From Nymphaea colorata (Eukaryota; Streptophyta; Magnoliopsida; Nymphaeales; Nymphaeaceae), in contig NC_045138.2 of NCBI RefSeq assembly GCF_008831285.2, forward strand, positions 15,781,934-15,845,933: DNA of 64,000 nt, written 5' to 3'. This document shows positions 1-15,908 of the stretch, piece by piece. The notes below the pieces were generated by a model. It made no database searches. It was not told the origin of the DNA and saw nothing but the letters and a program-made list of their open reading frames with translations. A program made the position numbers and the translations under genes. Positions within the stretch are counted from its first letter, which is position 1. Each line of letters opens with the position of its first letter.

Positions 1-1066
<1,066 letters not shown>

Positions 1067-1132
1067 TCCTACAACTATACAGCCAAGCTAGCTAGGACTC
1101 AGTTGTGCCCAGGAAGCCCCAAACTTTCAACC

Positions 1133-1142
1133 CTACTTATAG
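1133..1142 (-). promoter_or_regulatory. TATA-like box of the cysteine protease gene
   Basis: On the minus strand the sequence CTATAAGTAG lies about 70 bases upstream of the ATG at 1066. The spacing fits a plant TATA box with a short 5' UTR. Assigned from sequence and position only. Confidence 0.45.
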
Positions 1143-2300
1143 CCTTCTCTTGGTCTCGTTTATTCTTAAATGAATTCAAGATTTGATTAATGTAATTGAA
1201 GCTCAGAGCAATTCACTTTCTACACGTACGTTATTACTTGCCTTTTTGGACTATTAGCAATCAAGGCAATGGTTTGAATAATTCATCTTCCATTTGTTGG
1301 TCGTCTTTATCTGCAAGTAGGGTTTTCACTAGCCGAATGTAAAAAGTCATTAATGGAGGCCTTTGCAAATGCACTGTAACGGCTCTTCCATTGCGAGATT
1401 TACAAACCAGATAAAATGAGAAATGGAGCATTTTTTGGCACTGTCTACAGGCTCTATGCTTTAAAAGCTTGCGGACTAGCTGTTACATTCATGGTAAAGA
1501 GACAAGTGGAGTTTAAAATTGAAGTCATATAGGAGCACAGCTACTAATTGGCTGGCAGCCGAATCTCAAAATTTGAAAGGTTGATGTAATATAATTACTA
1601 TGGTTTTTCCTCAATGGGCATGGATCTATATTATTCAAATGTTAAGGTTGACATTTAAGGAGTCGTTTGGCAGGAAGAATACTCTGTGAGTGTTTCATGC
1701 ATCTATTCAAAGATTGAGGCAGATTCATGAAACACTAATTTATGAGACAACACTCAAAGAGTGCCCTTGCAACCGAAGAACCCCTAAACTTGTGATGCTA
1801 AAGTCAGGTCCTAGGCTAGAGTGTCAAGGTTTAGGACTGGGTCATGTCATGTGCAAGCTCAGTCCTCTTGTATCGTGCATGTTTTGTTTGACTTGGTCCT
1901 AGACCATTATGTTATTTCAAACGGAATAGACCACCCAGATGAACTCAGTGGAACAACAGATGCCAGTAATTTCTTTGAAGGTAGACGGTGAATGACGTTT
2001 TTGATTAGCAGATGCAACTGAAAAACAGTTTCACATCAAGGAAATGGATCTTCGTGAAGCTCGTTTATGCAGTTCAGCTTCACGCAGACTAGGGGTGTGG
2101 GTGGCCGGAGCCTACTTGAAATTTTGAGCAGTTAAGGTACAGATCCACCCCGCTGTAATTCTCCAGTAATCGTCCCCACGCTACTAGTCTTCTGCGTCAC
2201 CTCAGCTTGCTACCAAAGAAGAGAAGAAAGAAGATGAAGGTGGGTAAGCATCTTGTTTGGGTCAAATTAACCATCGCCGTAGTCGACCACTTCGGTGATT
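1143..2300. other. Intergenic, no gene seen
   Basis: Upstream of the protease gene. Only short, stop-rich frames occur and no recognisable domain or RNA gene was found. Distal promoter elements may lie here. Confidence 0.5.
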
Positions 2301-2484
2301 TCTCCTTTGTAGAAATAGAACAGAACTGCTGCTTAGGACTATTCCACTTTGCCTCATTTTCTTAGTTCAACTGTTTGTTCTCTAATATTTCTTTTCTCCT
2401 TCGTAGAAATAGAACTGAACTGCTGCTTAGGTTATTCCACTTTGAGTCAATTTCGTAGTTCTATTTGTTCTCGAATATTTCTTG
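2301..2484. repeat. Tandem duplication, unit about 94 bp
   Basis: Two adjacent imperfect copies start at 2301 and 2395. Both run from TCTCCTT.GTAGAAATAGAAC to TCT.GAATATTTCTT-like sequence. The second copy has small deletions. It lies just left of the hAT-like element and has no coding sense. Confidence 0.8.
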
Positions 2485-2580
2485 TCCTTCAAACATGGCG
2501 TGGATTGGCACAACAGAAAAATTCCTCCCACCATGGTTATAAGGTGCGGGAAAATTCCTGGAGCTTCAACGGAGTAAACC

Positions 2581-3321
2581 TAAGCCTGGGCATCCGGTCC
2601 GGGCCTTGAAAAATGGTTTAAGGGGCTTTTCTTATTGGGCTCCTGCCTGGACCGGGCATTAACGGGTCGGACTCGGGTTTAAATACATGTTGTCGGGGCC
2701 CAAAAAACCCGGTTACTTAATTTTTTTTTTTTTTAATTATGTTAGGGTTTCTTCAACGTCCATTCTTTCTCTCCCGTTCGAGACTTCGACCATCGTTCAT
2801 TCAGCTCTGCAACTGCCGGAGCCTCCTCCGCCTTCGGTTCTCCAAGTCCCTGTCGCCCGTCGCCCATCGAGGCTAGAAAGATTCTGCATAGTATCCTCAA
2901 TCCACTGCCCTCTGACCGTCCCCACCACCCTTCTATGTGTGAAGGTGAGAGAGGGAGAGGGATTGATTCAAGCGGAAGCCGCGCTGCCACCTCAAACAAC
3001 CTCCATTCTGTTCGGAGAAGTTGCCGCCGTCGTCGTCTGCTTGAAGCTTGTATCCGGGCAATTGAAAGGGAGGGGGAAGGGAAAAGAGGGAAGGCGCAGA
3101 GCAACGAAAGGAGGGAGGCACACCCTTCCCTGCCTCTCCTTCCCTTGGGCATTGGATCTGTTCATCACCGTTCCGCTGTTGTGATACTTCTTCTCCCTTC
3201 ATTCTCCTCCGTTTCTCTTCAGCTTTAACGGGCTTGCATTTGAACATTTTTTCTCTTCAGCTTTAACGGGCTTGCATTTTAACATTTTTTTGGGGCTAGG
3301 CCGGCCCGATGCCCAGCCCTA
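2581..3321. mobile_element. Non-autonomous hAT-like DNA transposon, 741 bp
   Basis: The 8-base direct repeat AGTAAACC lies on both sides (2573-2580 and 3322-3329), as expected for a hAT target-site duplication. The ends are imperfect inverted repeats: the left begins TAAGCCTGGGCATCCGG and the right, read inward, begins TAGGGCTGGGCATCGGG. The interior holds T- and G/A-rich low-complexity frames on both strands but no transposase, so mobility would need an enzyme supplied elsewhere. A 27-base segment near the right end (TTTTTTCTCTTCAGCTTTAA and neighbours) is duplicated at about 3208-3285. Superfamily assignment rests on TSD length and terminus; similar GC-rich ends occur at other sites in the window. 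Confidence 0.75.
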
Positions 3322-3329
3322 AGTAAACC

Positions 3330-4107
3330 TAAGTTTTACCATGTCAAATGAGCAAAGTCCACACCGACAGTCATTTAACCGCAATGTAAATGAAAATGAT
3401 TCTGTTTGTGCCGCTCCCAATTAGCTAAAAGATGAAATTTGCACTTTTATATCGTCGCAACTGGCGTCTAAAGAGGGGAGAGGGGGGTTTATTTCATGTC
3501 ATGAGAAAATGGCACTTTCGGAAAGATAAAATGACATCTAGATAGTACTTATTTAAAACTGAATCATTTTTCAAGACAGCACGGTTGAAAACTTGGAAGA
3601 GATTCCCTGGAGAAAATGCGGGAGTAAACACCACCCAAATTGAGTTCGGAACTGGGGAACTTTAGTTCAGCTCAGATAACTCAATTAGAGGCTTGAGTTC
3701 AGCTTGACCAATATGTTTGAACCCTACCTTCAGTTAAGTCAGGTTCAACCCTAATATAAGGGAAGAAAGGAAAAACAATGCTCATGAACTGATCGCGCTA
3801 GCGCGAGATAGTAGCACGATTTAGGCCACATTAAAGGAAAATCATAGACCATTTGGTTCACAATTCATATCCAAGGCCGAGAAGCTTCCAAAAGTTAAAA
3901 CGCATGAGATGAGGAAAACAGGGACCAATAAGGTAGCAATAACAGCACATGAAAGAGTTCCTTTTCAATTCAAATTGCCTAATGTCTAGAAACAAAGAAA
4001 ATTACGGTCACTGTTCACCAAAAACTTGAATGAAAAACAAAAGACGCAAAAACTCCTCAAAAAAAATAAGTGAAGCCAACTAGGAGAGGACCATTTGCTG
4101 GGATACA
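3330..4107. other. Intergenic, includes RPS25 3' UTR
   Basis: Lies downstream of the minus-strand RPS25 stop at 4108. It should contain that gene's 3' UTR and polyadenylation region. No other gene is visible. Confidence 0.5.
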
Positions 4108-6560
<2,453 letters not shown>

Positions 6561-6630
6561 TGTCTTCTTCGAAGGATCCGAACACGAAGGTCTCTGCCTC
6601 TGGCTCGCTAGAGCTCCCCGCGGCCGCTCT

Positions 6631-6690
6631 CTAGGGTTTTGGAGGTAGACGTAAGGGAAGCAAAAATTTGCCCTAGCGGCTTTATATAGA
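6631..6690 (-). promoter_or_regulatory. RPS25 core promoter: telo-box and TATA box
   Basis: On the minus strand the motif AAACCCTAG (6639-6631) lies about 70 bases upstream of the ATG. A TATA box, TCTATATAAAGCC, lies at about 6690-6678. The AAACCCTA telo-box is a known promoter element of plant ribosomal-protein and translation genes, which supports co-regulation with that class. Positions are seen; function is inferred. Confidence 0.65.
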
Positions 6691-8992
6691 CAATTTTTCT
6701 CATTGCACCCTCGCGCTTTCCTGGTTTTGTGATACCCGCCAAAAGAAAACGAAATTTGTGGAAACGGGTTTCATTAGTGGAAATGGAGCTGTGGTATTTG
6801 ATCCGGCCAACTTTAGAAGTAGACATTGATTGAAAAACATAATCGTCCCCAAATTCCAATTTAAATCAATAAATAATCAATTTAATGACAATTAGATATC
6901 CAATTTTTCAGTCCAATTTAGCTTCAAACCTGAACAAATATTCAACGACTTAAGGTACATTATGACAACTTGCAAGATACACAAGATCAATAGTTGTATT
7001 GCTACTAAGTAGTATTGCAATATTCATTCTTTTAATCTTACTTCATTGATCATGTAGGTATCAGATCATCCTTCTAATTTTCCAGATCTTGGTAATTTCC
7101 AATTCCTTTATCTTGTGAAAACTGAACTACTTCATGGCATTTAATGCTGCTAGAAGATCATTTACGAGAAAAACTTTCGAGCCAATAAGTTAGCGACTTT
7201 AAAATTTGGAGCAACACATGAATTCCTGGACCCAAATCATCTTTTTATACGATTATAGATGCTTTTGTATACAGTTATACTTATTTAAAACATGTGGGCG
7301 GAGATATTTTTTTTATCATGCTTATGAACAAGTGCTTAGCAACTTCTTCCATGTTTATGACTAAATCCCCTTTAGACATACAATAAATAAGTGAACATAT
7401 TGATCTAATCCTAATCCAATCACGAATATCCCTAACTTTGCTTACAAGACAAGTTCCATTGCAAGAATTCAAATCGAATCATCCTATTGCACCATCATTT
7501 AATTTTTCGCCCTCGCATGATAAGTAAACGAGTTAATGTAAACCTCAAGTAAGCCTCGACTATGGTGCCATTAACTCACGAAACCAGTCTCCTCCCCAAG
7601 TCAACTAGGGCCATTAGCTCAAGGGTAGGGTAGAGCAGACGTGGGCATCGTGCGGGCAATTGCTTACACATACCAACAAAAAATACTTATTTTTATATTG
7701 ATGACACGCGATATTTTTTTTCGGCCTCTTAAAAATTTAAAGTTTTATAACTAGTTACACTGTTCGGTTAAAAATTTAAAGTTTTATAACTAGTTACACT
7801 GTTCGGTGCAACGTGACAGCCCTTTTAACCGCTGAAAATCTAAAAAAGGTAAGCAAGTGCGTAGAAAACTTGAAAGCAAAGAGTGTATAAATGGAGACAA
7901 TGAGAAGGAAAAACTGCAATGCATTGTTTCGTTCATTTAAAAAGACAGTATATGGACTCAATTGTACTTAGAAAGGTGTCTCAAATAAAAAGGTACTTCC
8001 TTACAAGTAAACAAACATAAATAAATGGTTCATGTAAAGCAAGAGAAAACTACACGAACAGGAAAACACCCACTATCCTCTTACTTGACCTCTGTTTATG
8101 CTTAATACTCTTCATGATCCGCGATCAACCGAAATTGGACTCATCTGATTTCATATTATTCGGAACCATCTCTTGGGCCATTTATGCTTTCAAACATAAG
8201 CTTGACACGAGAAAGGGAGAAGATAGAGACGATGAGAAAAGGGTGAGGATGAAAAAGAAGATAAGCTTGGAGCGAGTTCCTTACTTGTCGGCACACAGTC
8301 TGGGCAGAATACAATGTGTTTGTTGAGCGTGACCAAGTTCGCGAACCCGGGCACAAGATCCCGAAAACTCCATCACTGCAACTGCGGCGATCGGCGGCCG
8401 AGAACCTGCATCTCCCGGCTTTCCTGGAGCCGGGAAAGTTCAAACGGCGGCGAAGTCCGACCGGCCTTCCCCGTGGGTAGGTGGGCCCCATTTCATATGG
8501 CCCCACCGCACCACTCCCGGTTCCCAATAACCGCGATACGTTTGGCATGCGGCGTGTTGGAAACGGGCTTTTGGATGATGGATCTGGATCTGGGTCCAAA
8601 TTATGCTATTCAATAAATGATCCAGATGAACCCCGGACCAGAGCCCCAGGCTATTCTTGCTATGGCCTGGTTGACCAAGCCCAGTCTCGTGGCTCCGTGA
8701 CCCGACTCAGTCGGATCCCATTGCATTGACGGAATTTTGGATTTGAATCTAGATCTGAATCTAAACCGGCCCGATAAAGGACCAAAATCCACCCTCCGCT
8801 TAAACCCAGCTGCCTTACCAGGGTTGGGGAGTCATCGCTATCCGATAGATGAAAACCACGTCCGAATCCGGTTTCCGGTTTTGATGGAGACCATATAAGC
8901 AGCCGGATAGGCTCTGTCACTGCTGATACGCGCGATCAGGAAGGGTGAGAGATAGAGGGAGAGCGAGAGAAAGAGGGGCAGTGTGAGTGGTG
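6691..8992. other. Divergent intergenic region between RPS25 and IF1-like gene
   Basis: Upstream of both genes. AT-rich to about 8300, then a GC-rich block (8330-8540) with overlapping short frames on both strands but no recognisable domain. Around 7610-7810 lies a degraded repeat resembling those near 16.88 and 18.36 kb (shared GTGGGCAATTGC-type stretch). The IF1-like 5' UTR is probably the GA-rich stretch at 8945-8992. Confidence 0.5.
7730..7807. repeat. Perfect 39-bp tandem duplication
   Basis: A 39-base unit starting TAAAAATTTAAAGTTTTATA and ending CACTGTTCGGT occurs twice in direct succession (7730-7768 and 7769-7807) without a mismatch. The same wording, degenerate, appears near 18.45 kb, so the unit belongs to a dispersed repeat. 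Confidence 0.9.
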
Positions 8993-11991
8993 ATGGCCAT
9001 GAGAGTTGCTTCTTCCGGTGGCAGATTAGGATTCCGGCCGATGATGGAGAGGGCAGCGAGAGGCGGGCGTTACTTCAGCGAGATGAAGGGCAAAGTCCTC
9101 AGCGACGAAGAACGGGCGGCTGAGAACGTTTATATTCAGGTAAATTGGTTCGCAAAATTAGCGTCTTATCGCCGTTATCTAGTTCGTTTTGGTTTCTCTA
9201 GCCTTCTTCGATGTCGATCGTTGGTTATTGAAGGATCTTCGTGTTGTTTTTGCTTTTGGGGTGAGAAGAAAATGGAGAGGGAGAGGATGGAGAAGCTGAA
9301 GCAGAAGGCTGAGAAAGAGAAGCACTCGGAGCAGGAGAAGAAGGTATGATTTCTTTTATCGGGATTATTACATTGTCTGTGAACCGTATGCTTTGTTATG
9401 TGGAATTTCTGATCGGATTCCATTTTCCGGGCATCGAATTTTGCTTGTGGTGCCGTCATTGTATCTTTGTTGTTCCTCATCTTCTTGTGAGGGGATGGAT
9501 TCATTTGCGAAGTTTGGGATTGGGTCATGTATTTTCTTTTGGATTTGCTATACCTGTTCATTGTTTTGTTTGTTGACGTTGCATTTCTGAGGCTGTCTTT
9601 CTCCTGGGTCTACTCTTAGTTTTTCTTTAGCAACTCAGTCTTGCCTCACTGCACAATTCCACTGCCTTCACCTATCTTGTCCTGGGGTTACTCTGATGAT
9701 CAAATGAGATTATTAATTCTAAGCTGGCCAACCTTTTTATTAAGGGTATACAATATGTTTTCAATGTTTAGCTGATTTCATATAGCAATTTAGAGAAAAA
9801 AATCGCTTGTCTCATCAGGGAGGCTGTGTGGAAGATGATCAACGGTCATTTTTGAATGCTGAATTCGAAGTTAATAATGATAAAAACCTTTTGGATAATA
9901 TTGGAGACCGATTGAGAACCGGAGGGGCCAGGGGGGACCTGATGATGCACCAGATGAATCAGGGGATTTCTCAAGAGCTGGAATGGGGGCTTAGTTAAAC
10001 AGGAATGAAATCATAATTATCATCTAAGTCGAAAGTTCATTTGGCATGTTGGAAATCATAATTACGGACTTTTCTTTGTATGAATTTCATTTTGTGCTTT
10101 GAAGCTTTATGTTTGTCATGATTTTGTTAGAGACCAAGTTTACACATGCTCTGCAATTATATAATTGCTAATGCCTTTACATGATCTAGCATGCTAAGTC
10201 AATACCATGCGATGCAGAGTTGCAACTAAACCCAGAGCCAGAAAGACAGAATTTGGTAACACTTAGTTTGATTTCAAAGTAGTAAACAAAAGGAAAATAT
10301 TTGGTTTGAAACCTGACTCCACATCATCTTCACGTAATATCCCCTAGTGGGGCATTATTAATCATACCGCCAATGTCATATTTTAGAACGAATGCATCTG
10401 AATCCTTGTTCCTTGCTCGCCTGTTTCAAAAGTATCAGAAGTCGACTTAATTTAATGCATCCTCACAAATATCATTCTCGGGATTTGTCAGTGAGGTTTT
10501 TCTTAGTTATAAGTTTAGAAAGTTTTTTTTTTTTTTGAAAAAAACTGAGGAATTAAAATTTTAAAAATATAAAGAGTAAGAACAAATTATGAAATTTTGA
10601 GGTTTTTACTATTTTTTTACAAAAACATTGTTAAGATTCAGAAATAGTTATTAAAATGTTAGAAAAAAACCAACAAATTTGAAATAGCTCTATGGACAAA
10701 AATATTGCAATAAAAACACTACGTTTTCATTTTTGGTGATATTTCCAAATTCTCGGGATTTGTCAGTGAGGTTTTTCTTAGTTATTAGTTTAGAAAGTTT
10801 TTCTTTTTTTTAAAAAAAAACTGAGGAATTAAAATTTTAAAAATATAAAGAGTAATAACAAATTATGAAATTTTGAGGTTTTTACTATTTTTTTACAAAA
10901 AATTGTCAAGATTCAGAAATAGTTATTAAAATGTTAGAAAAAAACCAACAAATTTGAAATAGCTCTATGGACAAAAATATTGCAATAAAAACACTACGTT
11001 TTCATTTTTGGTGATATTTCCAAAGTATCGTAATTTTCTTCAAAATAGTTTGCCCTTACAAAAACCGAATGAAAGTCGTTTAGAAAGTATTAGGTGGTTT
11101 TGAACCTTCTATTAGGTCACTTGATTTTTGGCTTGTGAGGTTCTTGGTTGTGAGCTTCCAAACAATCATAGGAGGTAACGAGGGGATTGGACAACAGAAC
11201 GCTTTGAAGGATGGGCAAACAGACGATTAAAAGAATGCTGTCACTGACATATTATGATAATGAAAATGGAGTATAAAATTGAAATAAATTAAATTTGCCA
11301 TGAAAAGGGAGGCAGTCAGGGTGTAGGAGGCAGACACTTGTGGGCAACCGAAGTGCTACACTGAGAACCATTAGAAACTCGGAGGGCTTTCATGAATGGC
11401 TAACTGGTGCTGTGTAATCAACTAAAAACTGGAAGCAAATGATGGACGGAATCATGGAAGTTGAGGAGAGAATAACAAATAAGAAGAGATTGACAAAAGC
11501 AAGCAATTGTTGGGTTTCATACAGTCAAATCAATGACGAAGTGGAAAGGTAGCTGGATCTGTTTGCTATCGGACTGGTGTGCTTCCTGGCAGTTGATGAA
11601 CTTAACATCTTAAGCATATGCAAATGGTCTTCCATTCCTTGCTGGTATTTTTATTGCTCATGGCTGTGGAGATATGAAAACAATGTCAACTTTTTAATTA
11701 TATGCACATGGTCTTCCATTTAGTGCAAGCGCTTTTGATTTCCTCTTGACCTCATGCATCATTTCATTGCCATTGTTTAAAATTTAATGTGAATACAAGG
11801 TTAAATGATCTATCATCTCAAAAGCATATATAGCATATCATTCCTGAATTACTTAGATGATGCTTAACAGATGAATCATCTAACATATTTAATTAATTTT
11901 CCTGCTGGAAGTTTACAGTTTTAATCTGAACAATGCACTTACTTTTTCTTATCTTTGCCAGAAGCCTGCTGAAGAAGGTCACAAAGGCTAA
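8993..11991 (+). CDS. IF1: Mitochondrial F1Fo-ATPase inhibitor, IF1-like
   Basis: Three exons, 8993-9139, 9269-9343 and 11962-11991, give an 83-aa protein; borders are GT/AG and all introns are phase 0. Residues 1-30 are Arg- and Ser-rich, fitting a mitochondrial presequence. The conserved inhibitory helix follows (KGKVLSDEERAAENVYIQ, then KMERERMEKLK) and then a Lys/Glu coiled coil ending KPAEEGHKG. IF1 binds the F1 catalytic interface and blocks ATP hydrolysis when the matrix acidifies. The exon 2 acceptor could be one codon earlier (9266, adding one Lys); 9269 matches the family better. I chose the first ATG at 8993; a second one (8999) is two codons on. Intron 2 (9344-11961) is 2.6 kb and holds a 275-bp tandem duplication. 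Confidence 0.9.
10474..11024. repeat. 275-bp tandem duplication inside IF1-like intron 2
   Basis: Unit 1 spans 10474-10748 and unit 2 spans 10749-11024. Both begin ATTCTCGGGATTTGTCAGTG and end GGTGATATTTCCAAA. They differ at only a few positions, mostly in homopolymer runs, so the duplication is recent. Very AT-rich, not coding. Confidence 0.92.
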
Positions 11992-12490
11992 TTTGTCCGA
12001 TGAAGGCAATGCTCTGGGCAGGAGTTTGATCTTCCTATAAGCTCTATGAATGATTTTGTACATGATCTTTCTAGTGTTTTATGAATAAACTGTACATGAT
12101 GTACGCAGTGTTGGTTGGCTTCTTTTGCCATATCCAACACTGTTGACTTGTAGCACTCAATTTTAAGTTTGTTTTCTCTGAATTGTGGGTTAAAATCCCT
12201 TTTCCATGGATACTTCTTCATTTGATAAAAACGGACATCAGGGGCTTTACCAGCAGGTAGTTCCTTTTGTGGAGGTGAAGCTCGTGTTAGAAACATAATA
12301 AAATGGCCTTGCGGTCAAAGTGGTGCCTAGTTTTACCAAGTTTTGCTAAAATTATACTTTTAGCTTTACTCTGAGAGGTTAACGAGATTGAACCATCGCC
12401 ATTATTTGTGAATGTGGTCGGTTTAGCTATTACTTGCAATCATGAGCCGAAAGAGCAAATGTAGATGTCCCCTTGTTGATCAGCGCTATG
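11992..12490. other. IF1-like 3' UTR and flank
   Basis: The sequence after the stop includes AATAAA-type signals (for example near 12082, ATGAATAAACTG) that could end the transcript. No further gene seen. Confidence 0.45.
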
Positions 12491-13690
12491 AAGCTTTAGT
12501 GAAACTTCACGAACGTAATATATGTTTGAAAAGGCTGGTGACTAGTTGCACACGAATCTTCTCTTATGCAGACAGAGATTAGCGGCCTGGAGAAGATGGC
12601 TCTGGCTGCTCTGGAGAGGAGGAAAAAGCTCTGGAGAGGTCTCACCCTTACATGTAGATATGCAAATCTTTTCTTGGTTTACTTCAGCAGAAGTGGTCGA
12701 GGTGCTTCTGTCGTAATTCTCTTGCTGTTTCTTTATAGCTTTTATTCTTTCGTTCATTCATTAACAAATAGTAGGTAGGAGACATGACGTCCAGCAGGAT
12801 GTTTTTGATTAGCGGTAATCCGGTTCTTTGTCAGCCAGAGTTTTCGGCATGGATGCTGCTGTACTGTGAACATATTAAGATGACAAAACTTATCGTGGAG
12901 TTTGGAAAGGACCTCATTTTACTGCTGCTTGTCTGATCATTTATTGAGTTGCGGAGAGAACCTATTAATTTTCATTTCCTTGAACACAGTAATGTAAGAA
13001 ACACCAATTAGGGTTGATTCAAAAGCCGTCCGATACCTGTTGGTTCTCTGTATTGATCTTGATTGGAGGATGTAAAGCATCTTTAGGAGAAAACGGTTGC
13101 ATCAAGTGGAATTACGGAGGAAAATATGATTCAAGTCACCTCCACTCCCCTGTGTAATCTAACAAGTGAGGTCGCACTTCTGAACAAAGTGCACAGTCAA
13201 CCAACTACAATAAGATCTTTTCTAGTTTGAAGACAAGAGAAGAAAAAAGAGAAAGAAAGAGTGAAATGAATGCTTACTTGATTTTGGTCCTTGCTGTGAG
13301 GCCACTCGCATACAAATCCAAGATTCTCAACCTCCAGGAACATATTGTGAGGCAGTTTACATTCAAATGGTGGTAGCGTAACATCTGCGCTAAAAGATGT
13401 ATACTGAAGCCCAAGAACAAACCAAACCAAACCTTGAAGGGAGGTATGACCATAAAAGTTTAAAGCTTTTGTCTATAAAATCGTGATACATACACATTCC
13501 CTCTCCCACCTTCATTTTTTGGAGTTGGATCCAGTTGTAGTCCAGCATTGGATCAATGAAGGTGGTAACTGGATTGAGTACTGAATATTTGGATCCAAAT
13601 CACGTTGTGGACGCCCAGATGCGTGGCGTGGTGGACGGAGAAAGAACCCCACCCAATGTGGACCCGGAACCGAGGGGAGAGCACAAGTCG
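12491..13690. repeat. Dispersed repeat, copy 1 (partner at 41246-42313)
   Basis: About 1.2 kb aligns in the same orientation with 41246-42313. Shared stretches include TAGTGAAACTTCACGAACGT at the start, GCTCTGGAGAGGAGGAAAAA (12610s), ACTTATCGTGGAGTTTGG (12890s) and AATCACGTTGTGGAC near the end. Copies differ by indels of tens of bases and scattered substitutions. No intact frame and no terminal structure were found, so its nature (old transposon or segmental copy) is open. A short frame with MALAALERRKKL occurs in copy 1 but is not supported by homology I recognise. Confidence 0.8.
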
Positions 13691-13902
13691 CTAGGGCTGC
13701 ACAGAGCCAATTTGGACTCACTTATTCAAAATTACTCCACTCAAACTCTTATTGGTTTATAAATGGCTGGAGCTTGAGTTTAAATGTATATTCGAAACAT
13801 TAGACGAGTTGAGTTTCGTGGTATAAAAACTAGACTTGTTTAAATTTGGTTGGGTTCAACTACATAAAAGTGGTTCAATCGTAGTTGAATTGGTAAATTG
13901 AG

Positions 13903-14580
13903 TTTACACTTAAAAAAAAAAACCTCATAAAAGTGAGACTTAGCCTAAAATGAACATAATACATAACCTTTATAAAAATAAGACACCTCTCTTTTCTTCA
14001 AAAATGTTATTTGTTAGGCCTTAACAGTCAAATCATCATCTCTTCTTCTTCTTTTCATTGTTTTTTTTTATCACTGTTCTTCCTCCATGTTTGATTACTG
14101 TGACTATAAGATCTGTGGTGATCTCAGATCAAGATCCGCGGTTTTCAAATCAGACCTTCCGTTTCAAATCCATGCTTTTTACGTGTGGATTTGAAATTCA
14201 AAGTAAAGATGGATGTACAAATCCACATTTTGATACAAGTGTGGATTTCAACTATTATAAATTTGAGATTCAATGTTTTTGTGATCCATGAGAAATCAAA
14301 CGTGCCTTGCGAATATGACTCTTTGGTAAAACAAACACATGCAGGAACAGGAAAAAACCCCCAAAAAAAAATTGACGGCACCTGAAGCAAAGGCCAATCC
14401 GCGGCAACAGGGAGTTGCTGACGTGCTGTCAACGGTGGAGCCACATGTCCTTGTAGAATCTCGACATGAACATTGTTTTCGTTTGGTAAATGCTAATAGC
14501 ATTGAAAATATATAAATGGGAAAAAGATTGTGTTGTTGCTGTTAATAATAACCTAGTTGTGCAAATACTTACAAAACAAG
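13903..14580 (+). repeat. Dispersed repeat, copy 1 (inverted partner at 39013-39651)
   Basis: This stretch is the reverse complement of 39013-39651. Shared blocks are the AAACCTCATAAAAGTGAGAC edge, the GATCTCAGATC-rich middle (14125-14160), AACACATGCAGGAACAGG, and the far edge around AATAACCTAGTTGTGCAA. Copy 1 holds about 80 extra bases at 14380-14455. Related GTTTGATTAC.GTGGATCTGAGATC wording recurs near 33925, suggesting a family of short elements. No coding capacity. Confidence 0.8.
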
Positions 14581-15908
14581 AATATTTTAGATATATTATC
14601 ATTTTCTTTACTTTGTTGGTTTTTGAAAATATCATAATTCACAATAAATTTACGGTACTTTGCCAATATTTATTATATTATCGTGAGATGGGTAGCCGTT
14701 GGATTCTAAATGCATTAAAAAAATTATTCCACAAAAAAAATGCAGTCAACAACATCATGTCAAGGGTGAGTAGGAGGTTTATAACCCACCATTGGTGTCA
14801 TTAATTAAAAAATGTTCCAAATAATCGTGTGTGTCATATTGGCGATGTTTTAGGGTGTGTTTGATTACGGGGTAAAATGCAGTAGAGGAGGAGAAATAGT
14901 ACAATTTTTTTCTTTTTTCTTTCATCATCAAATGCAGGAAATCTTTTCCCCAGGAAAAAGGCTCATCTCATTGAAACCTAAATACCAACGGGTCTAAACT
15001 TTTACCCGCACCTCCCTCCGCTCCGCTTAGATGACCAATGTTGATGAAGAAGAGCATGGAGTAGGAATTGGAGAAGTGAGTGTGGGAGGTTGAGAATCTT
15101 GGTAATGGGGTCGATTTATCTTTGTATATATCAGTGTGAATAGAAGCATTAGTCTGGATGAAGTAGATCAAGCAAACACATGTTACCAAATAGTAGAACC
15201 ATAAATTTTTTATGAGGTTGAATTATAGTTTCAAAATTTTAGTAGGTGCTGAAATATAATTTTTAAAATTTTTATATAAGATGAATATATATATATATTA
15301 GTTTACATGTATTTTTTTTTTAAAGTAAGGGGTACGAACGGATCCGGATCGTAAGAATTAAAATAGAGCTAACACAACTATACTAGTGTACAACTTGCCG
15401 TTGACACGTGTGAAGGAGTCAACTTGTTGAGTTGGATATGGATCTAATTGATATCTGACCTGGATCAACTTCAGATCGATCGATTGTAAAAAAAAACCGT
15501 GTTTTATTTGAAAAAAAAAAAGCATATAAACGCAAAAAACAAGTCAGCCGTATAAAACGTAAAAAAAAAAATGTGTTTTAAAAAAAAACACTAAAAAAAG
15601 CATATAATAGCCACATTATACATTTTTCCCTTTTTTTTGTTTTTTATTAATTTTTATTTTTTATAATTTTTAAGATTTATTAAATGTTTTAAATTTTTTA
15701 AAAGTTTGCCGAGATTTTTCCGTTTTGTTTCCGAGATATAAAACTTTATATGCCCGTCTTTTTTCTTGCCGTATAATACCCATTCATATTTGACGAAGGA
15801 AACTGAAAGGCCCATGAAACCAACCTCTCCTTGCTACTTATAATATCCTTCCATTGCTTCCCTAAATTTTTTTCCTGATCTTCCATTGTCTTCTATTTCT
15901 CTGTCCCC
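14581..15908. other. Intergenic, very AT-rich
   Basis: Long A and T runs at 15300-15720. A GTTTGATTACGGGG motif at about 14857 resembles the edge of nearby repeats. No gene seen. Confidence 0.45.

Noticed and set aside
2687-3247. Overlapping frames of 97-165 codons on both strands
   Set aside because: They lie inside the hAT-like element in low-complexity GA/CT-rich DNA and show no domain; frames on both strands reflect composition.
9807-9998. 63-codon plus-strand frame in IF1-like intron 2
   Set aside because: No splice signals in phase with the flanking exons and no recognised homology; the exon set without it gives a complete IF1.
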